NCBI GenBank assembly: GCA_934130325.1
Contig: CAKOYA010000036.1
Location: forward strand, 1-9,812
Length of the DNA stretch: 9,812 nt
Direction: 5' to 3'
Origin: an uncultured Clostridia bacterium
Lineage (GTDB): Bacteria > Bacillota > Clostridia > TANB77 > CAG-465
The position numbers and the translations under genes are program-made. The notes beneath the pieces are model-generated. The model did no database searches and was not told the DNA's origin. It saw nothing but the letters and a program-made list of their open reading frames with translations. Every line of letters begins with the position of its first letter. Positions within the stretch are counted from its first letter, which is position 1. Shown piece after piece: positions 1 to 6,516 of this stretch.

Positions 1-917
1 GAATATTGCAAGCTGCAAATGTTACAGTAAAAGAGAAAATTGCGGATATAGTTTTAGTTGGAAATTCTGAAGAAATTTTTAAAATATGTCAAAAAAATAA
101 TATTACTTTAGAGCCGGAAATAGAGATTATAGAACCTATTAAAGATGAAAATTATGTGAATTTTGTGAATTCTTTTTACAATCTAAGAAAGCATAAGGGA
201 ATGACTTTAGAACAGTCGTATGAAATTTTAAAGGATAAATTGTATTATGCAACAATGTTAGTAAAAGAAAGTATAGTAGATGGAATGGTGTGTGGTGCCA
301 GTCACTCAACTCCAGATGCTTTAAGACCGGCACTTCAGATAATTAAAGCAAAAGATGGGATTAATATTGTTTCAGCATTCTTTTTAATGGATACTAAAAA
401 GAAAGAATTGGGAAGTAATGGCCAGTTTATATTTGCAGATTGTGGACTGGTAGAAAGACCTAGTCAAAAAGATTTGTATGATATAGTAAAGGCCTCAGTA
501 GAATCTTTTAGAATATTAATTCCTTCTGATACTCCAAAAGTGGCAATGTTATCATATTCCACTAAAGGTAATACCAAAAATGAAAGTGACATTAAGATGG
601 GAGACGTTGCAAAGAAGTTTCAAAGTGAAAATATAAGTTTTGAAATTGATGGTCAGTTACAACTTGATACTGCAATAATACCAGAAGTAGCAAAGTTGAA
701 ACTTCCTGAATCAAGTGTGGCTGGCAAAGCCAATATACTAATATTTCCTGATTTACAATCTGGAAATATAGGATATAAATTGGTACAAAGATTTTCGGAT
801 GCTTTAGCTTTTGGCCCTATAACACAAGGTCTAAAAAGGCCAGTTAATGATTTATCTAGAGGATGTAGCGTAGAAGAAATAGTAGGAACAATTGCTATTA
901 CATGTTTACAGGCGTGA
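1..917 (+). CDS. pta: Phosphate acetyltransferase, 5'-truncated by window edge
   Basis: The enzyme interconverts acetyl-CoA plus phosphate and acetyl phosphate plus CoA in the cytoplasm, and acts with acetate kinase to make acetate and ATP. The frame is open to the left edge (ATA at 3, TTG at 6). The first visible residues, ILQAANVTVKEKIADIVLVGN-like, match the family around residue 30, so about 25-30 N-terminal residues lie outside the window and the TTG at 6 is not the start. Family hallmarks seen are the SHSTPDALRP segment near 300-330, FPDLQSGNIGYKLVQR near 745-795, and GPITQGLKRPVNDLSRGCS near 813-870, which holds conserved active-site Ser, Arg and Asp residues. The C-terminus (VGTIAITCLQA) ends where the family normally ends or a few residues short. 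The paired ackA lies 310 bp downstream, separated by a foreign-looking gene remnant. The assignment is firm. Confidence 0.96.
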   Translation, partial: ILQAANVTVKEKIADIVLVGNSEEIFKICQKNNITLEPEIEIIEPIKDENYVNFVNSFYNLRKHKGMTLEQSYEILKDKLYYATMLVKESIVDGMVCGASHSTPDALRPALQIIKAKDGINIVSAFFLMDTKKKELGSNGQFIFADCGLVERPSQKDLYDIVKASVESFRILIPSDTPKVAMLSYSTKGNTKNESDIKMGDVAKKFQSENISFEIDGQLQLDTAIIPEVAKLKLPESSVAGKANILIFPDLQSGNIGYKLVQRFSDALAFGPITQGLKRPVNDLSRGCSVEEIVGTIAITCLQA

Positions 918-1164
918 TATATTTAAAACTTATATTCCTTTAATAGATAAGGCACAAGATAAGGCACAAGATAAAATAATGAACCAGATATTGGAGTATT
1001 GCAATGAGCCAAGAAATATTTTTGATATTATGAATTTTGTAGGATATAAAAATAGAACTAGATTTAGGAGGGATTATATTAAACCTATGGTAGAAAAGGG
1101 CTTAATAAAAATGACATTATCCAGTAAACCTACTAGTAAGAATCAAAAGTATATTGTTAATTAA
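892..1164 (+). pseudogene. Remnant of a Fic/AlbA_2-type protein, C-terminal winged-helix part
   Basis: This open frame of about 90 codons begins inside the last bases of pta in another frame. Its readable part starts near 930 with a DKAQDKAQDKI linker. A helix-turn-helix-like stretch follows (QILEYCNEPRNIFDIMNFVG, then RTRFRRDYIKPMVEKGLIKM), and it ends with SSKPTSKNQKYIVN. Both the linker and this ending are typical of the C-terminus of Fic proteins and of AlbA_2 (RecG-like) ATP-binding proteins, where it forms a winged-helix domain after a simple-repeat linker. No catalytic Fic or ATP-binding part is present. No SD precedes the TTG at 892 or the ATG at 979, and no promoter is evident. I infer a degraded leftover of a larger gene, although a short translated DNA-binding protein cannot be excluded. 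The family match is from memory of its C-terminal pattern. Confidence 0.6.
946..974 (+). repeat. 12-bp tandem repeat, two copies plus partial
   Basis: GATAAGGCACAA occurs at 946-957 and again at 958-969, followed by GATAA at 970-974. It encodes DKAQ repeated in frame in the remnant gene. Short in-phase repeats of this sort are common in the linker before the winged-helix tail of Fic/AlbA_2-type proteins. Confidence 0.8.
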
Positions 1165-1227
1165 GGTCACAATATAAATATGTTAATAATTATAAATACT
1201 TTTTAATGATAAGAAAGGGGAGTTTTT

Positions 1228-2433
1228 ATGAAAGTATTAGTTATTAATTGTGGTAGTTCCACAATAAAGTTTCAATTTATTGATATGGAAGGTGAAAAGG
1301 TAATCGCTAAGGGAAGATGCGATAAAATTGGTTATGATGATTCAAATTTGATATATAAAAATTTAAATAATGGCAAATCTTTAAATGAAGTTTTAATTCC
1401 AATGCCTGATCATGGTGAGGCAATGAAAGTATTGCTTGATAAATTGATGGATAAAGAATTAGGAGTTATTTCAGATATAAGTGAAATATATGCAGTAGGA
1501 CATAGGATTGTACATGGAGGTGAAAAGTTTGCTTCATCTGTGCTATTAACAGATGAGATTTTAGATAAAGTTAAAGAACTTTCTCCGATTGCACCTCTTC
1601 ATAATCCAGGATGTATAATGGGAGTAGAAGCTATAAGAAAAATAGCACCAAGCTTGAAAAATGTTGGGGTGTTTGATACCGCATTTCATCAAACAATACC
1701 AGATTTTAATTATATATATCCTATACCATATAGATATTATGAGGAATATAAAATAAGAAGATATGGATTCCATGGTACATCATATATGTATATATTAGAT
1801 AGATTAAGTGTATTATTGAATAAAAAGAAGGAAGATATTAATGCTATAGTTTGTCATTTAGGTGGAGGAGCATCTGTTTGTGCAATAAAAGATGGTAAAT
1901 CATATGATACATCTATGGGATTTACACCTCTTGAAGGCCTTGTTATGGAGAGTAGATGTGGTGATATAGACCCTGCTATTGTTATAAAAATGATGAAGGA
2001 TGAAAAACTATCAGTAGATGATATAGATAGAATATTAAATAAACAATCTGGAAGGATTGGTCTTACTGGTATTGGAGATTTTAGACTTATGAAGGAGGCA
2101 GCCATAGAAGGAAATGAAAAAGCAATACTTGCTAGAAAGATACAAGCAAATAGAACTAAAAAATATATAGGCTCATATATGGCAGAGTTAAATAGAGTAG
2201 ATGCTATAGTATTTACAGGTGGAGTATTAGAAAATAACGCAGATGAGGTAGAAATGACAATATCTAACATGGAACAACTTGGAATCATATTAGATAAAAA
2301 AAGAAATGAAGAGGGGACAAGGAAAGAGTCACTGGTATCTAGTGATGAATCAAAGGTAAAACTATTTGTAATCCCTACAAATGAAGAGTTGCAAATAGCA
2401 AAACAAACTTTGGAAGTGTTATCAAAATGCTAA
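1228..2433 (+). CDS. ackA: Acetate kinase (divergent nucleotide-binding loops)
   Basis: The enzyme transfers phosphate between acetyl phosphate and ADP, giving acetate and ATP; it is cytoplasmic and the partner of Pta. The 401-residue length is normal, and AAGGGGAG at 1215-1222 supports the ATG at 1228. Conserved residues of the acetate/sugar-kinase fold are visible: N7 and S10 in VINCGSS, R93 in GHRIVHGG, H125, D150 in FDTAFHQT, H182 in RYGFHGTS, H210, R243, D284-F285-R286, and E386 in IPTNEEL. Several usually fixed loop residues differ. HLGNG reads HLGGG (G213), GTSH reads GTSY (Y186), the adenosine loop GIGEN reads GVLEN (332-336), and MGTRSGD reads MESRCGD. Catalytic residues are intact, so it should be active, but nucleotide or substrate preference may have shifted. 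The stop overlaps the next gene by 7 bp, so the two are probably co-translated. Confidence 0.94.
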   Translation: MKVLVINCGSSTIKFQFIDMEGEKVIAKGRCDKIGYDDSNLIYKNLNNGKSLNEVLIPMPDHGEAMKVLLDKLMDKELGVISDISEIYAVGHRIVHGGEKFASSVLLTDEILDKVKELSPIAPLHNPGCIMGVEAIRKIAPSLKNVGVFDTAFHQTIPDFNYIYPIPYRYYEEYKIRRYGFHGTSYMYILDRLSVLLNKKKEDINAIVCHLGGGASVCAIKDGKSYDTSMGFTPLEGLVMESRCGDIDPAIVIKMMKDEKLSVDDIDRILNKQSGRIGLTGIGDFRLMKEAAIEGNEKAILARKIQANRTKKYIGSYMAELNRVDAIVFTGGVLENNADEVEMTISNMEQLGIILDKKRNEEGTRKESLVSSDESKVKLFVIPTNEELQIAKQTLEVLSKC

Positions 2434-3650
2434 GAAGAATACAGGAAGCATTAGTAAAATATGGGAAAAAAGTTTGGGTAATGTATAATGTTGAAAATTT
2501 AGACAAATATTTTTGTAAATATATATCTAGGAATTTATCTACTAGTAGTATCTGCTTTATATCTAATAAGGATATATATATACTAGTTTCATCACTAGAT
2601 GCAGAAAATGTTACAAAGCTTAAATATAATCACGAAAAAATACATATACTAGTATATGATACAAATAAGGAATTAAATGAATATATAGAGGATATAATAG
2701 ATAAACTAAAATTTCCAAAAGATATTTGTCTTTCGTATTCAACAATGTCTGATAAAAGTACAGATATTTTAACCCATGGTGACTATGTAACTATAAGGAA
2801 CATGCTAAAAAGAGTATATACTAAGTATTCTAAAAAGATAAAATTTACATCAGCAGAAAATATAATATATGATGTAGAATCTGAAAAAACAAAAAAGCAG
2901 ATTGATAGATTGAAGTATATATCAAGTATAACAGATGAAATATTAAAAGAAACTTTTAACAATTTAAAAGTAGGAGATACAGAAATTGAAATTGTCCAGA
3001 AAACGCATAGTATAACTAAAAAAGTTATGCAAAAATATATTGGAAAAAATGATATAGTAAGTTATCACATGGCATGGGAAAATTGCCCTATTGTCTTAAC
3101 AGGAGAAAATTTTTTAAAAGGTGGGCATGCTTTGCCTTCAAATAAGCCATTAAAAAAGGGTGATACAGTATATTTTGATTTTGGACTAGAAGTGGAATTT
3201 AAAGATGAGGAAAAGCTGTATACAGATATGCAAAGAATGGGATATGCTTTAAAGCCAGGTGAAATAACAGCACCAAGTGATATACAAAAGGTTTTTGACA
3301 CTTTGGTATCTGCTATAGATGATGGAATAGAGGAATTAAAACCAGGTGTTAAAGGATATGTAATAGATGAAATAGTAAGAAATAAAATATTGAAATCTGG
3401 GTATCCTAATTATAATCATGCTACTGGCCATTCAGTTGGATGTAAAGTACATGATATAGGTGCTGTAATCAGTCTGAAAATCTCTAAAAGAGCAAAACTT
3501 GAATTGGTTGAAAATGGTGTATATACTCTTGAACCAAGAATAAGTATTGCAAATGGTGGTTCAATTGAAGAGATGGTTTTAGTAACAAAGTATGGTGGTG
3601 TTCCACTTTGTAATACTCAAAAAGAAATATATTTGATAGTAGGTGATTAA
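2427..3650 (+). CDS. M24-family metallopeptidase (Xaa-Pro aminopeptidase-like)
   Basis: This is a probable cytoplasmic two-metal peptidase of the pita-bread fold that removes N-terminal residues, typically before proline. Residues 1-145 form a creatinase-like N-terminal domain, and 155-400 form the catalytic domain. The five metal ligands are all present: D251 in YFDFG, D267 in TDMQR, H335 in HATGHSVG, E369 in LEPRI and E381 in SIEEM. The supporting histidines H234 (GGHALPS) and H342 (VHDIG) are also present. The gap between D251 and D267 is 16 residues, against 11 in E. coli PepP and in methionine aminopeptidase, so a five-residue insertion separates two ligands. The ATG overlaps the ackA stop (ATGCTAA) and has only a weak SD, which suggests translational coupling. 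The exact substrate cannot be read from the sequence, and other M24 members act on other X-Pro or creatine-like substrates. Confidence 0.88.
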   Translation: MLRRIQEALVKYGKKVWVMYNVENLDKYFCKYISRNLSTSSICFISNKDIYILVSSLDAENVTKLKYNHEKIHILVYDTNKELNEYIEDIIDKLKFPKDICLSYSTMSDKSTDILTHGDYVTIRNMLKRVYTKYSKKIKFTSAENIIYDVESEKTKKQIDRLKYISSITDEILKETFNNLKVGDTEIEIVQKTHSITKKVMQKYIGKNDIVSYHMAWENCPIVLTGENFLKGGHALPSNKPLKKGDTVYFDFGLEVEFKDEEKLYTDMQRMGYALKPGEITAPSDIQKVFDTLVSAIDDGIEELKPGVKGYVIDEIVRNKILKSGYPNYNHATGHSVGCKVHDIGAVISLKISKRAKLELVENGVYTLEPRISIANGGSIEEMVLVTKYGGVPLCNTQKEIYLIVGD

Positions 3651-3651
3651 G

Positions 3652-3807
3652 ATGGAATTAGCTGAATTATTGATGATTTCAGTTGCAGCAGTTTGGGTTG
3701 CTATTTTGTTTGTATATCTGCTAAAAAAAGATATTAAAGATAGAAAGTATAATAAAGTTTTAAAAACAAAAGAGCAGATGTTTAGGGAAGATAAGAATAA
3801 GTTTTAA
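3652..3807 (+). CDS. Small single-span membrane protein, 51 residues
   Basis: A short frame starts one base after the M24 peptidase stop. It has a well-placed SD (AGGTGA, 3641-3646, 5 bp before the ATG). It encodes an N-terminal hydrophobic helix at residues 4-24 (LLMISVAAVWVAILFVYLL) followed by a basic, charged tail (KKDIKDRKYNKVLKTKEQ...). By the positive-inside rule the tail should be cytoplasmic. The hydrophobic-then-basic layout and the VAAVWVAILF pattern resemble CcmD-like small proteins, but there are no cytochrome c maturation genes here, so I would not transfer that name. It sits between two aminopeptidase genes with 20 bp to the next start, so it is very probably in the same operon. 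Its function is unknown. Confidence 0.72.
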   Translation: MELAELLMISVAAVWVAILFVYLLKKDIKDRKYNKVLKTKEQMFREDKNKF

Positions 3808-3827
3808 GAAAGGTTGTAGGTTAATAT

Positions 3828-5213
3828 ATGGAATTAAGTTATAAAAAGAAAGATATATATAGTAGTTTGGATACTGCAAAGTTAAAAGAAGTGGAAGAAT
3901 TTTCAAATGATTATATTAGCTTTTTAAATTATGCAAAAACAGAATATATTTGTACATCAGAGTTTAAAAAAGTATTAGAAAAAAATGGATTTGTTGATAT
4001 AAACTTAAAAAATGAATTAAAAACAGGGGATAGGGTTTATTTTGTAAATAAGGATAAATCTATATTTGCTTCAGTTATTGGAAAGGAGCCACTAGTTAAG
4101 GGGATAAATATTATAGGTGCACATATAGATAGCCCTAGACTTGATTTAAAACCAATGCCAATATTTGAAAATAAAGATATGTGCATGTTAAAGACACAGT
4201 TTTATGGCGGAATCAAAAAATATCAATGGCTATCTATTCCACTTGCAATGTATGGAGTTATATATAATGCCAATGGTGAAAAAATAAATATAGCTATAGG
4301 AGACAAAGAGGAAGATCCTTGTTTTACAATAGCTGATCTTTTGCCTCACCTTGCCAAAGATCAACTAAAGGCAAATGCAAATGAATTCATTGATCCGGAA
4401 AGATTAAATGTTTTATTTGGAAATATAAAAGATAATGAGGCATCAGAAAATAAAGTAAAGCAAAATGTCCTAAAAATACTAAATGAAAAATATGGAATTA
4501 AGGAAATCGATTTTGCAAGAAGCGAAATTTCATTTGTACCAGCTTTTAAAGCAAAGTATGTAGGAATTGATTATTCACTTATTGGTGGATATGGTCAAGA
4601 TGATAGAGTTTGTGCATATTCTACAATAAAAGCAATGGTTGACTGCTTAAGTGAAGAAAAAGAGATTTCTAAAACAATAGTTGCTATGGTAGTTGATAAA
4701 GAAGAAATAGGTAGTATTGGAAATACATCAATGAGCACAGAGGCTTTTGATTTATTTATAGATAAAATGATTAAAAAATGTGGAGAAAATGATACTAATA
4801 GATTAGAGATATATTATAATTCAAAGATGCTATCTGCTGACGTTTCAGCAGGTGTTGACCCAGTGTACGAAGAAGTATCTGATGTTCAAAATGGTAATAT
4901 TATAGGTTGTGGACTTGCAGTTGAAAAGTATACAGGAAGTGGCGGTAAGTATAATGCATCTGATGCTAATGCAAAATATGTCTCACAAGTAATGAATATT
5001 TTTGAAAAAAATAATATAATGTTTCAACTTGGTACATTAGGAAAAATTGGCAAAGGAGGAGGCGGAACTATTGCATATATTTTAGCAAATAAAGGGGTAG
5101 ATGTAATAGATTGCGGAACTCCAGTACTTGCAATGCATTCGCCATTTGAGATAACATCTAAATTTGATGTATATATGACATATTTAGGTTACAAAGCTTT
5201 CTTTAAGTCATAA
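3828..5213 (+). CDS. apeA: M18-family zinc aminopeptidase
   Basis: This is a cytoplasmic di-zinc aminopeptidase, expected to form a large tetrahedral dodecamer and to trim N-terminal residues from peptides. The 461-residue length fits the bacterial M18 group. Ligand and catalytic motifs are intact: H99 in GAHIDSPRLDLKP, D258 in GYGQDDRVCA, E292 (catalytic base) and E293 in DKEEIGSIGN, D338 in SADVSAGVDP, and H437 in AMHSPFEITSKFD. The glycine-rich stretch GKIGKGGGGTIA (405-416) is typical of the family. The ATG at 3828 has an AGG-containing SD about 7 bp upstream. It follows the small membrane protein by 20 bp and closes the first gene block before a hairpin at 5231-5272. The family call is firm; the symbol is by similarity to clostridial 'aminopeptidase 1' entries. 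Confidence 0.92.
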   Translation: MELSYKKKDIYSSLDTAKLKEVEEFSNDYISFLNYAKTEYICTSEFKKVLEKNGFVDINLKNELKTGDRVYFVNKDKSIFASVIGKEPLVKGINIIGAHIDSPRLDLKPMPIFENKDMCMLKTQFYGGIKKYQWLSIPLAMYGVIYNANGEKINIAIGDKEEDPCFTIADLLPHLAKDQLKANANEFIDPERLNVLFGNIKDNEASENKVKQNVLKILNEKYGIKEIDFARSEISFVPAFKAKYVGIDYSLIGGYGQDDRVCAYSTIKAMVDCLSEEKEISKTIVAMVVDKEEIGSIGNTSMSTEAFDLFIDKMIKKCGENDTNRLEIYYNSKMLSADVSAGVDPVYEEVSDVQNGNIIGCGLAVEKYTGSGGKYNASDANAKYVSQVMNIFEKNNIMFQLGTLGKIGKGGGGTIAYILANKGVDVIDCGTPVLAMHSPFEITSKFDVYMTYLGYKAFFKS

Positions 5214-5230
5214 TAAATATTAATGTAAAA

Positions 5231-5272
5231 AGGCTCCTGGAGTTTATACAAGTGTATAAATTTTGGGAGCTT
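5231..5272 (+). terminator. Long hairpin at 3' end of peptidase block
   Basis: The left arm at 5231-5249 pairs with 5254-5272 around the loop AAGT, giving 19 contiguous pairs of which five are G-T wobbles. The wobbles pair only in RNA made from the + strand; the minus-strand copy would have A-C mismatches, so the structure belongs to the + transcript. It lies 17 bp after the M18 stop and upstream of the tgt promoter. No U-tract follows (TTAATGTGCA), so it may be a weak terminator or a 3'-end stabiliser rather than a classical intrinsic terminator. Confidence 0.55.
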
Positions 5273-5290
5273 AATGTGCATTTACATAAA

Positions 5291-5319
5291 TTGACAAAAT
5301 CAACACGTAATGTTATAAT
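5291..5319 (+). promoter_or_regulatory. Consensus SigA promoter of tgt
   Basis: TTGACA at 5291-5296 is followed by a 17-bp spacer and TATAAT at 5314-5319, with a TG dinucleotide at 5311-5312 (extended -10). Both hexamers match the vegetative consensus exactly. A start of transcription near 5325-5327 would fall just before the SD, giving a leader of about 15 nt. This makes tgt the first gene of a new transcription unit. Confidence 0.88.
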
Positions 5320-5340
5320 TACTAAAAGGTGAGAGAAAAT

Positions 5341-6471
5341 ATGGGAAAAGAAGCTTTAAAATTTGAAATTAAAAAAATTGATAAAAAAACTGGTGCAAGA
5401 CTTGGGGTCTTACATTTACCACATGGAGATGTGGAAACGCCAGTATTTATGCCAGTGGGGACACAAGCTACTGTAAAATCAATGACACCTGATGAAATGA
5501 AAGAAATGGTAGGTTCACATATAATCCTTTCAAATACTTATCATTTATTTTTAAGACCTGGTCATGAATTAATAAAAGAGGCTGGTGGTTTACACAAATT
5601 CATGAATTGGGATAGAAATATTTTAACAGATAGTGGAGGATTTCAAGTTTTTAGTTTAGGCGATTTAAGAAAAATAACTGAAGAGGGTGTTGAATTTAGA
5701 TCACATATTGATGGAACTAAAAAGTTTTTATCTCCTGAAAAAGCCGTGGAAGTACAAAATGCACTAGGGTCTGATATAATGATGGCTTTTGATGAGTGTG
5801 CACCATATGGTTCTAGTTATGATTATGTTAAAAAATCAATGGAAAGAACGACAAGATGGGCTATTAGATGTAAAGAAGCGCATAAAAATACAGATACACA
5901 AAATTTGTTTGCTATTGTTCAGGGAGGTTTTTATAAAGATTTAAGAAAAAAAAGTGCTGAAGATTTAATAAAATTAGACTTTCCAGGCTATGCAATAGGA
6001 GGTATAAGCGTAGGTGAACCTAAAGAAGAATTTTTAGATATTTTAAGATATACTGCACCATTATTACCAGAAAATAAGCCTAGGTATCTTATGGGAGTAG
6101 GTACACCCGACTATTTAATAGAAGCTGCGATTGCAGGTGTTGATATGTGTGATTGTGTTATTCCTACTAGAATGGCAAGAAATGCTACAGCACTAACACA
6201 TTATGGAAGACTTAATATGTTAAATGCAAAATATGAGCATGATTTTGATACTCTTGATAAAGATTGTAGTTGTTATACATGTAAAAATTATACAAAAGCA
6301 TATATAAGGCATTTATTTAAAGCAAAAGAAATTTTGGGTGCAAGACTATTATCTATACATAACTTAAGATTTTTAGTGGAACTTATGGAAAATGTTAGAG
6401 AGGCAATAAAAAATGACTGTCTACTTGAATTTAGGGATGAGTTTTACGATAAATTTGGATATAACAAGTAA
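5341..6471 (+). CDS. tgt: Queuine tRNA-guanine transglycosylase
   Basis: The enzyme exchanges guanine-34 in tRNAs with GUN anticodons for the queuosine precursor preQ1 (7-aminomethyl-7-deazaguanine) in the cytoplasm. The 376 residues from ATG 5341 span the whole TIM-barrel family. Visible are D97 in TDSGGFQVFSL (general acid/base), AIGGISVGEP (219-227), and the nucleophile D271 in VDMCDCVIPTR, where the position before Asp is usually Phe. The zinc site is C309, C311, C314 and H340 (CSCYTC...LLSIHN). I prefer ATG 5341 over the in-frame GTG at 5329 because AAAGGTGAG (5325-5333) is the SD for the ATG, and the GTG lies within that SD only 2-4 nt after the predicted transcript start. The queA, yajC and sec genes often found beside tgt are absent. 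cls follows after 45 bp, probably in the same transcript. Confidence 0.96.
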   Translation: MGKEALKFEIKKIDKKTGARLGVLHLPHGDVETPVFMPVGTQATVKSMTPDEMKEMVGSHIILSNTYHLFLRPGHELIKEAGGLHKFMNWDRNILTDSGGFQVFSLGDLRKITEEGVEFRSHIDGTKKFLSPEKAVEVQNALGSDIMMAFDECAPYGSSYDYVKKSMERTTRWAIRCKEAHKNTDTQNLFAIVQGGFYKDLRKKSAEDLIKLDFPGYAIGGISVGEPKEEFLDILRYTAPLLPENKPRYLMGVGTPDYLIEAAIAGVDMCDCVIPTRMARNATALTHYGRLNMLNAKYEHDFDTLDKDCSCYTCKNYTKAYIRHLFKAKEILGARLLSIHNLRFLVELMENVREAIKNDCLLEFRDEFYDKFGYNK

Positions 6472-6516
6472 ATTAGTACATAATATTATAAATAGCTTAA
6501 GAAGATAGGAGAAACT

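Noticed and set aside
1154..1200. Possible promoter before ackA (TTGTTA, TATAAA-like boxes)
   Set aside because: The boxes cannot be paired at 16-18 bp spacing (13 bp for the best pair), and random TA-rich hexamers are common in this composition.
1854..2288. 144-residue minus-strand open frame opposite ackA
   Set aside because: It is an antisense shadow of the strongly conserved ackA frame, without its own SD or recognisable domain. The other minus-strand frames in the window fail for the same reasons.
3652..3807. Naming the 51-residue protein CcmD
   Set aside because: The resemblance is only in size, one membrane span and a basic tail; no cytochrome c maturation genes are nearby.
5329..5340. 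GTG at 5329 as the start of tgt (adding MREN)
   Set aside because: The GTG is part of the SD (AAAGGTGAG) for ATG 5341 and lies only 2-4 nt after the predicted transcript start; TGT proteins normally begin close to the ATG version.
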